From contig CAVORP010000001.1 in the NCBI GenBank assembly GCA_963698645.1, positions 1 through 64,000 on the forward strand: a DNA stretch of 64,000 bases. Reading direction: 5' to 3'. Position numbers and translations under genes: made by a program. The notes beneath the pieces are model-generated. The model was not told the DNA's origin. It was given only the letters and a program-made list of their open reading frames with translations, and did not search any database. The stretch's first letter is position 1. Every line of letters begins with the position of its first letter. This DNA is from Ovoidimarina sp963698645 (GTDB taxonomy: Bacteria; Pseudomonadota; Alphaproteobacteria; Rhodobacterales; Rhodobacteraceae). Shown piece by piece: positions 18,428 to 28,298 of this stretch.

Positions 18428-19243
18428 GTGCGATTTATTGAAACCGGCTCCATCCGGATTTGTGTCGACGTCGAGGGCAGCGGACCAAATCTGTTGTTCG
18501 TAGGGGGCACGGGATGGGACTTGCGCCTGCAGCCAAATCCGCTCACCTCGCCACTTGTCGCACATTTCACGGTGGCGCTTTACGACCAACGCGGCATGGG
18601 ACAAACGGACAAGCCACCGGGCCCCTACCAGATGTCGGACTATGCTGGCGATGCAGTCGCACTTATGGATGCGCTCGGCTGGGACCGGGCACATCTTGTC
18701 GGATACTCTTTTGGCGGAATGGTCGCACAGGAACTAGCGATCAACTTTCCCGGTCGCTTCGACCGGATCGTCCTAGCCGCTTCTGCCCCGGGAGGAGCCG
18801 GAGGATGCTCCTATCCGATCGAGGAATTCCTCGACCTGGATCCTGAGGACCGCGCACGGCGGGGGCTGGAAATCGCCGATACACGGTTCACCCCGGCGTT
18901 TCAGCGACAGAACCCGGATCTCGCGCGGCAGATGGTCGAGAAACGGATGCGGGGCCAAACTGCCTTTGCGAAAGAAGATGGCGCTCTGGACGGGTTGCGA
19001 GCACAATTGGCAGCGCGTGCCCAGCATGATTGCTATGACCGATTGCCTCACATCGTCTCGGATACGCTGATCCTTGCTGGCACGTTCGACGGACAGGCCG
19101 AAATGAGCGCGCAACGCAAGATGGCCGGTCAGATCGCCAGAGCACAGTTCGCCGAAGTTGCTGGCAGCCACAGCTTCTTGTTCGAAAGTGACGAAGCCTA
19201 TGAAAAGATGATCGATTTCCTCTCAGCCGGTCGCAATCGGTAA
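18428..19243 (+). CDS. Alpha/beta hydrolase
   Basis: This 271-residue serine hydrolase has an oxyanion region near GGTGWD, nucleophile motif GYSFGG, an aspartate in the TFDGQ segment and a histidine in GSHSFLF. It resembles 3-oxoadipate enol-lactonase or C-C hydrolase relatives, but the family is too broad to assign a reaction. The start is GTG 18428, 3 nt after the previous stop. It is the last gene before a new promoter at about 19441. Confidence 0.82.
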   Translation: MRFIETGSIRICVDVEGSGPNLLFVGGTGWDLRLQPNPLTSPLVAHFTVALYDQRGMGQTDKPPGPYQMSDYAGDAVALMDALGWDRAHLVGYSFGGMVAQELAINFPGRFDRIVLAASAPGGAGGCSYPIEEFLDLDPEDRARRGLEIADTRFTPAFQRQNPDLARQMVEKRMRGQTAFAKEDGALDGLRAQLAARAQHDCYDRLPHIVSDTLILAGTFDGQAEMSAQRKMAGQIARAQFAEVAGSHSFLFESDEAYEKMIDFLSAGRNR

Positions 19244-19440
19244 CCCGGGTGGACTTGTCCCTAACCAGGCTTTCGTGGCGCGCTCAACTTTTGCCCGAAA
19301 CCCGCTGCATCCTCTGTTGCCAAGTCTATTCCGTTTCAAGAAGAAGACAGACAAAATCACGGGAGCACAGCCGGGCGGGAAACCATCGTCTCTCTCGTCG
19401 GACCAAGTTCTCTTGATCTCTCCCAGGTCGTGCAACGTTA

Positions 19441-19483
19441 TTGACAAGGAAAGCTCCGATCGTAGTATCGTTTGCACGCAAAC
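19441..19483 (+). promoter_or_regulatory. Promoter and palindromic operator of the molybdenum hydroxylase operon
   Basis: TTGACA (19441-19446) and TAGTAT (19463-19468) are 16 bp apart. Immediately downstream, GTTTGCACGCAAAC (19470-19483) is a palindrome broken only at its central dinucleotide. A protein bound there would block transcription. Related 14-mers occur before the enamidase gene (28299-28312) and the liv operon (33133-33146). The MarR protein encoded at 26653 is the likely binder. That is inference. Confidence 0.65.
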
Positions 19484-19510
19484 AATATTGCATCGGTGAG
19501 GAATTGGCGC

Positions 19511-20350
19511 GTGTACCATGCTCCGACAAACCTGCATGAAGCCCTCCGGATTGCATCCGAAGGCCGCGCCAAGATCATCGCCGGCGGAACAGATGTCTAC
19601 CCCTCGACGAAGCAAGGCAAGTTCCAACGGCAGTTTCTGGACGTGACGCGGATTTCTGAGTTGAAGCAGATCGCGTTGCAAGAAGACTGCGTCCGAGTCG
19701 GAGCGGCCGTATCGTGGACGCAGGTCATTAACGCCGACCTTCCCCCGGCCTTCCTGGCCTTGCAGGAAGCAGCCCGCGAGGTCGGAAGCATTCAAATCCA
19801 GAATGCCGGAACGGTTGCTGGGAACCTGTGCAACGCCTCTCCCGCCGCGGATGGGGTGCCGCCTCTACTGGTTCTTGATGCCTCGGTGGAAATCGCGAGC
19901 AGCGCGCGCGGAACGCGTGTCGTTCTGCTGTCCGATTTCATTCTGGGCGTCCGTCGGACGGCGCTTGCCCCTGACGAACTCGTCACGGCAATCCTCGTCC
20001 CGGCAGTGCCCGCCAATCTGTGTTCTGCTTTTGAGAAACTTGGCAGCAGGCGCTACCTTGTGATCTCCATCACCATGGTTGCGGCTCTTGTCGGCTGCAA
20101 TTCGGACGGGAGGATCACGGAAGCGCGGATCGCGGTCGGCGCCTGTTCTCCGGTCGCGCAGCGCCTCCTGCAATTGGAAGCAAGCCTGATCGGACAAAGG
20201 GTCTCGGAGGTCAATGTCGACATGGCGCATCTTCTGACGCTTGCGCCGATCGACGACGTGCGTGGATCCAAGGAATTTCGTCTGAACGTTGTAGCCGAGC
20301 AATGCAGACGCGCTATCGATAGGGCAGCAGGACATGCACGGTCGCATTGA
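19511..20350 (+). CDS. Molybdenum hydroxylase FAD-binding subunit (CoxM/XdhA type)
   Basis: This 279-residue flavoprotein subunit of the xanthine dehydrogenase family has the FAD motifs AGGTDVYPS and IQNAGTVAGNLCNASPAAD. It carries electrons from the iron-sulfur and Mo subunit to an acceptor. The frame is open back to a TTG at 19472, but that codon lies inside the palindromic operator. GTG 19511 follows GGTGAGG at 19495-19501 and gives a family-like N-terminus (YHAPTNLHEAL). It overlaps the next gene by 17 bp. Context suggests hydroxylation of a pyridine carboxylate. Confidence 0.88.
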   Translation: MYHAPTNLHEALRIASEGRAKIIAGGTDVYPSTKQGKFQRQFLDVTRISELKQIALQEDCVRVGAAVSWTQVINADLPPAFLALQEAAREVGSIQIQNAGTVAGNLCNASPAADGVPPLLVLDASVEIASSARGTRVVLLSDFILGVRRTALAPDELVTAILVPAVPANLCSAFEKLGSRRYLVISITMVAALVGCNSDGRITEARIAVGACSPVAQRLLQLEASLIGQRVSEVNVDMAHLLTLAPIDDVRGSKEFRLNVVAEQCRRAIDRAAGHARSH

Positions 20351-23072
20351 TCCCAAGGGTACGGCATTTCGTTTGGACGGTGCCGGGGTCGAGGTCTTTC
20401 CAGCGCCCGGGGTGCGCCTGTCCGAGGTTCTCCGCGAGCAACTGGGCGCGCGCGACGTAAAGATCGGATGCAATGCCGGGGATTGCGGTGCTTGCACCGT
20501 GCTGCTGGACGGCGCCCCCGTCTGTGCCTGCCTGACACCGGCGCATCAGGTCGAAGGTCGTGAGGTGGAGACACTGCGCGGGTTGTACCGCGACGATCCG
20601 ACGGCCAAGGCGCTTGCCGAGAGATTTCAGGACCACGGCGCAGCCCAATGCGGTATCTGCACCCCCGGCATGATGGTGTCGGCAGTGGCATTGCTTCGCG
20701 AGACCCCTGCCCCCACCGAGGGCATGGTCAAGGACGCGCTAGGCGGCGTCTTGTGCAGATGCACAGGCTACCGCAAGATCATCGATGCAGTCATGGGAGT
20801 TCCCGCCGTTGCCCGGGATGGCAGAGGCGAGGTTGGCGAGACGCTTCGCCGCGTCGACGGGCTGGCAAAGGTCTCGGGCAGCGAGGCCTTTGGCGATGAC
20901 GTAGCGCCAATGGGTACGCTCGAAATCCAGGTGGTTCGTGCTCCCTTTGCCCGCGCCTGTTTCGAGTTTGGTGATTTGGAAGGTTTTGTTGCCTCCAATG
21001 ACGGGATCGAAACAGTACTCACGGCAAAAGACATTCCGGGAAAGAACCTCTTTGGCGTGATCCCCCAATTCGTCGACCAACCGGTCTTCGCGGAACGAGA
21101 GACCCGGTTTCGGGGCGAAGCGGTCGCAGCCATTGTCGGCACGCCTGAAGCGATTGCCGCGCTAGATCCGGACGACTTCCCGATAGAATGGACCGAACTG
21201 CCGGCGGCTTGTGAAGTCGAGGCGGCGCAAGCCCCCGATGCTCCGCAACTGCATGAGGGTCGCGCGCGCAACGTGATGTGCGGCGGCTTGGTGCAATGCG
21301 GCGACGCCAAGAACGCCCTGTCAAAGGCCGATTTCGTGGTCGAGGGCCATTTCCGGAGCGGCTTTGTCGAGCACGCTTATATCGAGCCCGAAGCGGGCTT
21401 CGCGCAGATCGTTGACGGGCGGATCGAAGTCCATGCCTGCACACAGGCCCCGGTCATGGATCTTGAGGCGCTTGAGGTGATCCTTGGCATGGACCGATCG
21501 AAAATCCGCATCGTGCCCACGGGTGTCGGCGGGGGTTTCGGTTCCAAGCTCGACATAACCGTGCAGCCCTATCTTGCCCTTGCCGCCCTGAAGACCGGTA
21601 GACCGGTCCGGTTGACCTACAGCCGCGTGGAATTGATGCAGAGCTCGACCAAGCGCCACCCATCCGACATTCGCCTGCGGATCGGGGCGACACGTGCGGG
21701 TGACATCATGGGCTTTGAATTCTACGCTGAGTTCGACACCGGCGCCTATGCGAGCTGGGGACCCACAGTTGCGAACCGCGTTCCAGTGCATGCATCGGGC
21801 CCCTACAGGATTATGGACTATCGCGCGGAATCCAAGGGCGTTCATACCAACAATCCCCCTGCCGGCGCCTTTCGCGGCTTCGGTGTTCCGCAATCGGCCA
21901 TTGCGCAAGAGTGCCTGTTTGACGTTCTTGCCGAAAAGCTGGGGCTTGACCCGCTGGAGTTTCGGATCCGGAACGCTCTTGAGAACAACATGCCCACCGT
22001 CTGTGGGCAGGTCTTTTCCCAAGGAGTTGGCATCAAGGCATGCCTTGAAGCCCTTCGCCCGGCATGGGCCGCGGAACGCCAGGACGCGGCGACGTTCAAT
22101 GCCGCGAACAGGGTTCTCAAGCGAGGCGTGGGAATCGCGGCCGGCTGGTATGGTTGTGGCAATACATCGCTGCCCAATCCGTCCACGATAAAGTCGGGTA
22201 TTCTGACAGATGGCACGGTCGTTCTACATCAAGGGGCGATGGACATCGGTCAGGGGGCCAATACGGTCATCGCTCAGATCTTTGCAACCGCACTTGGCGT
22301 CCCTGTCGGATCGATCCGGATTGTCGGGGCTGATACGGACGTGACGCCGGATGCGGGCAAGACCTCGGCTTCCCGGCAAACCTATGTCTCGGGCAATGCC
22401 GCGCGTTTGTCGGGTGCGGCTCTTCGTGCCGGGATCCTCGAGAAGATGAACGTTGCGCAGGGAGCGACGCTGACATTCGGCAATGGCCGCGTGATCGCCA
22501 CCGATGCCGCAGGGCCTCACGAATTGGACCTGAGTGTGCTGGAGACGGATTGCGAAGGTTTTGTATTCCGAGCCGAGGAAACCTATGACCCGCCGACCAA
22601 ACCGCTGGACGCCAAGGGGCAAGGCAGCCCATATGCGCAGTTTGGTTATGCGGCGCATCTCGCGGTGGTCGAAGTGGACACCGCTCTCGGAACCACCAAA
22701 CCGGTCAAGTTTGTAGCCGCCCACGACGTGGGCCGCGCAATCAACCCGATGCTGGTCGAAGGACAGGTTCATGGCGGCATTGCGCAGGGCCTCGGCATGG
22801 CTCTGATGGAGGAATATCTCCCGGGCCGGACCGAGAACTTGCATGACTACCTAATCCCGACGATTGGGGACATCCCGCCAATCGAGACCATCATCATCGA
22901 GGAACCCGATGCGCACGGACCTTACGGCGCAAAGGGGCTTGGGGAGCATGTCCTGATCCCGACCGCTCCAGCGATATTGAACGCGATCCAAGATGCGACA
23001 GGCGTACGCCTCACCCGCGTCCCCGCCACACCCTCGCGTCTGCACGCAGCAATGAGGGCGAAATCGAGATGA
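20334..23072 (+). CDS. Fused [2Fe-2S] and molybdopterin subunit of a xanthine dehydrogenase-family hydroxylase
   Basis: This 912-residue fusion has two iron-sulfur cysteine sets in its first 155 residues (CNAGDCGACTVLLDG and CGICTPG, then CRCTGY). The rest is the molybdopterin-binding subunit, with VGGGFGSK, AFRGFG and the active-site glutamate in GAKGLGE. The CO-dehydrogenase cysteine motif is absent. Such enzymes insert oxygen from water into N-heterocycles. Next to 6-hydroxynicotinate reductase and enamidase, the natural proposal is nicotinate dehydrogenase (nicotinate to 6-hydroxynicotinate). It overlaps the FAD subunit and the reductase genes. Confidence 0.88.
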   Translation: MHGRIDPKGTAFRLDGAGVEVFPAPGVRLSEVLREQLGARDVKIGCNAGDCGACTVLLDGAPVCACLTPAHQVEGREVETLRGLYRDDPTAKALAERFQDHGAAQCGICTPGMMVSAVALLRETPAPTEGMVKDALGGVLCRCTGYRKIIDAVMGVPAVARDGRGEVGETLRRVDGLAKVSGSEAFGDDVAPMGTLEIQVVRAPFARACFEFGDLEGFVASNDGIETVLTAKDIPGKNLFGVIPQFVDQPVFAERETRFRGEAVAAIVGTPEAIAALDPDDFPIEWTELPAACEVEAAQAPDAPQLHEGRARNVMCGGLVQCGDAKNALSKADFVVEGHFRSGFVEHAYIEPEAGFAQIVDGRIEVHACTQAPVMDLEALEVILGMDRSKIRIVPTGVGGGFGSKLDITVQPYLALAALKTGRPVRLTYSRVELMQSSTKRHPSDIRLRIGATRAGDIMGFEFYAEFDTGAYASWGPTVANRVPVHASGPYRIMDYRAESKGVHTNNPPAGAFRGFGVPQSAIAQECLFDVLAEKLGLDPLEFRIRNALENNMPTVCGQVFSQGVGIKACLEALRPAWAAERQDAATFNAANRVLKRGVGIAAGWYGCGNTSLPNPSTIKSGILTDGTVVLHQGAMDIGQGANTVIAQIFATALGVPVGSIRIVGADTDVTPDAGKTSASRQTYVSGNAARLSGAALRAGILEKMNVAQGATLTFGNGRVIATDAAGPHELDLSVLETDCEGFVFRAEETYDPPTKPLDAKGQGSPYAQFGYAAHLAVVEVDTALGTTKPVKFVAAHDVGRAINPMLVEGQVHGGIAQGLGMALMEEYLPGRTENLHDYLIPTIGDIPPIETIIIEEPDAHGPYGAKGLGEHVLIPTAPAILNAIQDATGVRLTRVPATPSRLHAAMRAKSR

Positions 23073-25421
23073 GGGATGCGGCCAAACACGAAAAGATCCG
23101 CTGCGATGCCTGCCCGGTAATGTGCTATATCGCCGATGGAAAATCCGGTGCCTGCGACCGCTATGCCAACCACGCAGGCGAGTTGGTGCGGCTCGACCCG
23201 CTGACGATCATCGAGGGCAGCGATCAGAAGCTGGTTCCGTTCCTTAAGGATCGCTCCGCGAGGCGACTGGGATGGCGATATCGTCAAGGGCAACCGCCCT
23301 TTCGTGACTGCCGTGGGCGCGGGAACGACCTATCCGGACTACAAGCCCGCCCCATTCATCGTCAGCCAGGAAGTCGACGGCGTCGATATGGTCACGATCG
23401 TCACCGAGGGCATCTTTTCCTATTGCGGCGTGAAGGTGAAGATCGACACCGACCGCCATATCGGCAACGAGCGCGATGTCGTTCGAGTCGACGGAGAGCC
23501 GATCGGCCATGTGATGACCTCGGAATATGGTTCGAAGATGTTGTCTCTGGGAGGCGTGGAACATCTGACCGGCGGTTCCAAGAAGGAAGGTCGTGTGACC
23601 TGCGATGCGCTTCTGCGGCTCTGCAACCGCGAGACGGTGGAGGTGTTCATCGGCGATGGCGAGCATCCGACCTCGGTCGTGATTCAGGCGGGCAAGGCGC
23701 CGATTATCAACGGCGTCGAGGAAAAGCTGATGCGCGTCGGATGCGGATCAGCCACCATAGGGATGTTCGCCATGCAATGGCTCGGGCACGCGGACGACGT
23801 GGTCGTGGTGGACGACCATATCACCGGTGTTCTGTCCGAACACCAGGCAGGCAAGGAATTGGGCGTACCGCCAACGGGCATCAGGATCCTTGGTCGCCGA
23901 TCCACCCCCGGCCGCTATTTTCAGGTGGCCCGACCCGGAACCGGCTGGGGCGGCACGGATATCGACGATCCGCTCTCCATTCTCGGCCCGTTCAACCCCA
24001 AAGTCGCCTGGGAAGGGTTGCGCCTTCTGATGGTCTCGACGACCGGTGAGCAGTTCGCCTACTACGAGCTGGACGCCGACCTGGTCGCTCAGCCAGCCGA
24101 GATGCCAGAGACCCTGGTCGCCACGACCACGCTAATTGCCGAGAATTGCGAGCCGTCCATCTGCTCTGTCCTGTTCATGGGTGGTGCCGGAGGAAGCCTG
24201 CGCGCTGGCGTGACAGAAAACCCGGTGCGGCTGACCCGTTCGGTCAAGGACTCGCTGACCCATGTATCCTGCGGCGGCGCGGACAGCTATGTCTGGCCGG
24301 GTGGCGGGATCACCGTGATGGTCGACGTTCTGGACATGCCGATAGGGTCGTTTGGCTATGTCCCGACCCCTGCCCTCGTCGCGCCGATCGAATTTACCCT
24401 TCGGGTGAGCGACTATTGCACGCTGGGCGGACATATGGATCAGATCAGACCCGTGGAATCGACGAAGAACCGGGATTTCCGGACCGTCAGGCAGAACATG
24501 CGCGGGCACGATCCGATGTCGCCCGGGCATTATCGCTGGTCGAAGCCCGAGGACTCGATAATGAGACTTCAAGCGGCACTTTTGCCTGACGGCAAACGGC
24601 TTCACCTGCAGCATGGGCCGATTGATCTGATCATCGGCGCCGACGGAGACAGGGCCGCGGCCTTTGCCGCAGCGCAAGGCCGGTTTGCGACCCTCCTGGA
24701 TGAGCTTGTTACGGAATTGCCGTTGTTGCGCGCCGAGATGGACGAGCGCAGCCCTTGCCCCGTCGAAAGCGTCGCGAAACGAATGGATCGGGCCACGCGG
24801 CCCTTTTGCGGCGGCAGTTTCGTGACCCGGATGGCGGCGGTTGCAGGCAGCGTGGCAGACGAAGTGCTGGAGGCCATGCAGAACGGCGCGGAGTTGAGGC
24901 GTGCCTATGTCAACAATGGCGGCGATATCGCATTGCATCTGACCCCCGGTACCCGGTTTACGTTGGCGATGGCGGGCCACGACGGACGCGACCTTGGACG
25001 GATAGAGATCCGTGCCTCCGACCCGGTCAGGGGCATTGCCACAAGCGGGCGGCACGGGCGCAGTCTGAGCCTCGGAATTGCGGACAGTGTGACGGTTCTG
25101 GCCGGAAGCGCCGCAGAGGCCGATGCCGCGGCAACGCTGATTGCGAATGCCGTCGACCTGCCCGACCACCCAGCGGTAACCAGACGCCCGGCCTGCCACA
25201 TGGTCGATGACAGTGATTTGGGAGACCGACCCGTCGTCACCCGCTGCGACACTCTCGACGACAGGCATGTCGACCTCGCGCTGTCAAAGGGGCTGGCGCG
25301 CGCCCAGGAATTCTTGGACCGGCGCTTAATCTTCGGTGCGGCGCTTTTCCTGCAATCCGACTGCCGCGCGACGCAGACGCGCAATTTTTCGATTATTCAA
25401 AGGAACAAAGCCCATGCCTGA
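23069..25421 (+). pseudogene. hnr: 6-hydroxynicotinate reductase fused to UPF0280 domain, single frame break
   Basis: The first 60-odd codons encode a cysteine cluster (CDACPVMC, then GACDRY) expected for iron-sulfur binding. The frame then shifts by +1 at about 23240-23265 and continues with GDIVKGNRPFVTAVGAGTTY to the end. The reductase part resembles 6-hydroxynicotinate reductase, which makes 1,4,5,6-tetrahydro-6-oxonicotinate. From about 24560 the same frame encodes a UPF0280 domain (GPIDLIIGADG, GRSLSLGIADSV). These two parts are often separate genes, so the fusion could be native or caused by an indel. ATGA links it to the upstream gene. Confidence 0.82.
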
Positions 25422-25995
25422 TGTCGTTCTGCGCAAGTTGATCACGTCTACGGAAGAAATCTTTCACGAGGGCGGCCCCGTTCCCGCAACTTCGCTACGC
25501 CGCGCTGCAGTGTTGGCTGTGATCGAGAACCCGTTCGCTGGTAGGTACGAGCCTGACATCCAGGGGTTCATGGAAGACCTGAAACCCCTTGGTCTGAAGA
25601 TGGCACAACGGCTAATCGATGTTCTCGGTGGGGCGGACCAGATCGAAGGCTACGGCAAGGGCGCAATGATCGGAGAGGCGGGCGAGTTGGAGCACGGTGC
25701 GCTCTGGCATGCGCCAGGGGGCTATGCGATGCGACAGCTTCTGGATCATTCCAACGCGATTGTGCCCTCGACGAAAAAGGTTACCGGGGTCGGTGGCCGG
25801 CTGGATGTTCCCATCACCCATATCAACGCCTCCTACGTCCGCAGCCATTTCGACTCCATGGAGGTCGGTGCCAACGACACCCCACGGGCGAATGAGATGG
25901 TGTTGGTCCTGGTAATGAGCACAGGCGCGCGGATACACAACCGGGCCGGCGGATTGGCCGCCGCGGAGATCAAGGGAGAGGATGGCCTGAGATGA
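25414..25995 (+). CDS. DUF1185/AA_synth-family protein, first copy
   Basis: This 193-residue protein of Pfam AA_synth (PF06684, formerly DUF1185) has the AVIENPFAGRYEPD, YGKGAMIGEAGELEHGA and SYVRSHFDSMEV segments. Crystal structures of this family show a chorismate-mutase-like fold. I know of no established reaction. The ATG at 25414 overlaps the reductase stop by 8 bp after AAGGA. It is tightly coupled to a second copy, so the two may form a hetero-oligomer acting on a nicotinate-pathway intermediate. That last point is speculative. Confidence 0.85.
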   Translation: MPDVVLRKLITSTEEIFHEGGPVPATSLRRAAVLAVIENPFAGRYEPDIQGFMEDLKPLGLKMAQRLIDVLGGADQIEGYGKGAMIGEAGELEHGALWHAPGGYAMRQLLDHSNAIVPSTKKVTGVGGRLDVPITHINASYVRSHFDSMEVGANDTPRANEMVLVLVMSTGARIHNRAGGLAAAEIKGEDGLR

Positions 25996-26576
25996 GTGCG
26001 AAGATCCGGAAGATCGCCGTTACCGTGGAAGAAACCCACCGCGAGATCGGGCGCGTGATCAATCCGCCGACACGAAAGGCCGTCGCCGTCGCGGTGATCG
26101 AAAATCCGTTTGCAGGGGCCTATCAGGAAGACCTGACCGTTCTGATGGACTTCGGAGCGGAGTTGGGAGCGTTGTTGGGCCAGAAATGTGTCGCGGCGCT
26201 CGGGATCGCGCCGGCGGATGCACAAAGCTATGGGAAGTCCGCGATGGTCGGCGAGAATGGCGAGTTGGAACATGCGGCGGCGATCCTGCACCCGAAGCTA
26301 GGCGCGCCTTTGCGGGCCGCCGTCGAAAAAGGCGCGGCTCTGGTTGCATCCTCAAAAAAAATGGGCAGCCCAGGTCAGATTCTCGATGTCCCGTTGGGGC
26401 ACAAGGATGCCGCCTACGTGCGGAGCCACTTCGACGGGATCGAGGTTCGCCTGAACGATGCGCCCCGTGCCAACGAGATCATGGTCGCCGTCGCCGTAAC
26501 CGACAGTGGTCGGCCCCTGCCGCGCGTCGGCGGGCTGACCCACGAAGACGCAAAGGGCGAAGACGGTCTGCGCTGA
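25992..26576 (+). CDS. DUF1185/AA_synth-family protein, second copy
   Basis: This 194-residue paralogue of the preceding protein shares VIENPFAGAYQED, YGKSAMVGENGELEHAA and AYVRSHFDGIEVR, but the sequences are clearly diverged, so this is an old duplication. It starts in the ATGA overlap with the first copy. Both end in the same KGEDGLR tail. Retention of two linked copies suggests distinct subunits. The function is unknown. Its place in the operon links it to the heterocycle pathway. Confidence 0.85.
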   Translation: MSAKIRKIAVTVEETHREIGRVINPPTRKAVAVAVIENPFAGAYQEDLTVLMDFGAELGALLGQKCVAALGIAPADAQSYGKSAMVGENGELEHAAAILHPKLGAPLRAAVEKGAALVASSKKMGSPGQILDVPLGHKDAAYVRSHFDGIEVRLNDAPRANEIMVAVAVTDSGRPLPRVGGLTHEDAKGEDGLR

Positions 26577-26589
26577 CCCAAACGGAAAG

Positions 26590-26604
26590 TTTCGCAGTGC
26601 AAAA
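26590..26604 (+). promoter_or_regulatory. Palindrome upstream of marR
   Basis: TTTCGCAGTGCAAAA is a 15-bp imperfect palindrome sharing GCA/TGC-AAA half-sites with the operator-like 14-mers elsewhere in the cluster. It lies 48 bp before the marR start and could serve autoregulation. The match is weaker and its spacing differs by one base. Confidence 0.35.
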
Positions 26605-26652
26605 CGGAAATCATTGTGCGATCACAGGTTTCCCGATCGGGAAGAGCCGCAG

Positions 26653-27093
26653 ATGACACAGACCGTGAAGCCAGACCATGTTCACCGATACAACCTTGAT
26701 GATCAGGTGGGTTTCTTACTGCGCCTGGCGAACCAGAGACATGCGCTGATCTTTCAAAGCCATATCGTTGGGAACCTGACGCCGACACAGTTTTCGACGC
26801 TGATGCGTCTCTCGGAAACAGGGCCCGTGTCGCAGAATCATTTAGGGCGTCTTGCGGCGATGGATATTGCCACCACCAAGGGTGTGGTGGACCGGCTCAA
26901 AGCGAAACGTCTTGTCCGCTCGGCAGCCGACGAAACCGACAAGCGGCGCTCGGTTATTTCGCTGACCCAATCGGGCATGGAATTGATCGAAACCCTGAGA
27001 CGTGCGGGGACTGCGATTTCAGAAGAGACACTTTCGCCCCTGACTGCACGCGAGCAGGAAATGCTGATCACGCTCCTCAGGAAACTCTCCTGA
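26653..27093 (+). CDS. MarR-family transcriptional regulator
   Basis: This 146-residue winged-helix protein has LTPTQFSTLMRLSE, a recognition region around NHLGRLAAMDIATTKGVVDRL, and the wing ADETDKRRSVISLT, all canonical MarR. It sits between the DUF1185 pair and the convergent enamidase gene. MarR regulators NicR and BpsR control nicotinate degradation in other proteobacteria with 6-hydroxynicotinate as inducer, so a similar role here is reasonable. The ATG at 26653 follows GGAAGAG. An upstream in-frame ATG lacks a ribosome site. Confidence 0.88.
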   Translation: MTQTVKPDHVHRYNLDDQVGFLLRLANQRHALIFQSHIVGNLTPTQFSTLMRLSETGPVSQNHLGRLAAMDIATTKGVVDRLKAKRLVRSAADETDKRRSVISLTQSGMELIETLRRAGTAISEETLSPLTAREQEMLITLLRKLS

Positions 27094-27108
27094 ATGTGCC
27101 TTCGGGCG

Positions 27109-28272
27109 CTACCGGATACGCTCGGGGAGCCGTTGCGCAGGTGGCGTGTTACGGCTGCGTTCGCAGCGCACGATCCCATCGATGATCGTCATCCCGACGC
27201 CCGGGAGATTGCCAAGCTGGACCGACTCCAGCATCGTCTTGCCCGGCGCATGTTGCGCTTGGTCCAGCAGAACGAAATCGGCGCACATGCCGGCCTCGAT
27301 CAGCCCCGTATCCAGCTTACGCTGCCGCGCGGTGTTTCCGTTGCCAAAGCAGAACGCGATTTCCGCCGGTACGTTTCCGAAGGCCGATACCATTGCAATC
27401 ATGCGCAGGATACCCAAGGGCTGAACTCCAGATCCGGCAGGCCCATCGGTACCGAGAATGACCTGATCCAGCTTGCTCAGTTCACGCGCGGTGTTGACCG
27501 TCAGAACCGCAGCGCGTTCGTTGCCGTTATGAACGATCTCGAAAGCCGCCTTGCAGCTTTCGCAGAGGCAGATGATCTGATCGTCCGGCAGGGCCGAATG
27601 TCCACCGTTGATATGCCCGATTACGTCGGTTCCGGTCTCCATCACCATATCGGCGTCGATCAGGCCCGATCCGGGGATCGACGGACCGCCCGTATGGATC
27701 GTGCTTTGCATCCCGTATTTGCGCGCCCAACCCACCATCTGTTGCGCGGTCTTGCCATCCTTCACGGTGCCTAGCCCTACCTCGCCCAACAGCTTCACGC
27801 CCGCTTCGGCCATATCCTTGAAATCCTGCTCGACCATACCTTGCTCGATGACAGGTGCGCCGGCATGAACCTTCATGCCCGAGGGGCGGAAATTCTCGTA
27901 CCAGCGTTGTGCAGCTATCGCCATTGCCTTTAGGCCCACCACATCTCTTGGACGGCCCGGCATATGCACCTCACCCGCCGAGATCAGGGTGGTGACACCG
28001 CCATGCAGTGTTGAATCGATCCAATGCAATTGCTGCTGGCGCGGCGTGTAGTCGCCAACAACCGGGTGGACGTGGCTGTCGATCAAACCCGGTGCGAGCG
28101 TGACGCCGTGGGCGTCGATCACCGTTGTTGCACCTTCAGCGTCCAGATCACCCTCTTTGCCCCAGCTCGTAATCTTGCCGTCCACCGCGATCAGGCAATC
28201 CCCATCGAAGATCGGCTCCTCCATCTTTCCCGAGAGAATTTGGCCAATATTCTTGATAACGAGTTTTTCCAT
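27109..28272 (-). CDS. ena: Enamidase-like amidohydrolase
   Basis: This 387-residue metal-dependent amidohydrolase matches what I recall of the Eubacterium barkeri enamidase at several places: GLIDSHVHPVVGDYTPRQ, HGGVTTLISAG, PGRPRD, HTGGPSIPGSG, HINGGHSALP and RNTPPAQR near the end. Enamidase hydrolyses 1,4,5,6-tetrahydro-6-oxonicotinate to 2-formylglutarate plus ammonia, the step after 6-hydroxynicotinate reductase. The start at 28272 is chosen because GGGGAGG lies just before it. It is convergent with marR, and its promoter region carries the cluster palindrome. Confidence 0.88.
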   Translation of the reverse strand: MEKLVIKNIGQILSGKMEEPIFDGDCLIAVDGKITSWGKEGDLDAEGATTVIDAHGVTLAPGLIDSHVHPVVGDYTPRQQQLHWIDSTLHGGVTTLISAGEVHMPGRPRDVVGLKAMAIAAQRWYENFRPSGMKVHAGAPVIEQGMVEQDFKDMAEAGVKLLGEVGLGTVKDGKTAQQMVGWARKYGMQSTIHTGGPSIPGSGLIDADMVMETGTDVIGHINGGHSALPDDQIICLCESCKAAFEIVHNGNERAAVLTVNTARELSKLDQVILGTDGPAGSGVQPLGILRMIAMVSAFGNVPAEIAFCFGNGNTARQRKLDTGLIEAGMCADFVLLDQAQHAPGKTMLESVQLGNLPGVGMTIIDGIVRCERSRNTPPAQRLPERIR

Positions 28273-28298
28273 GCCGTCCTCCCCTAGAAAGATCATTG

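Noticed and set aside
20334..23072. Carbon monoxide dehydrogenase large subunit
   Set aside because: The CO-dehydrogenase active-site cysteine loop is absent. The sequence has the xanthine dehydrogenase-type AFRGFG and GAKGLGE motifs, and the context is pyridine metabolism.
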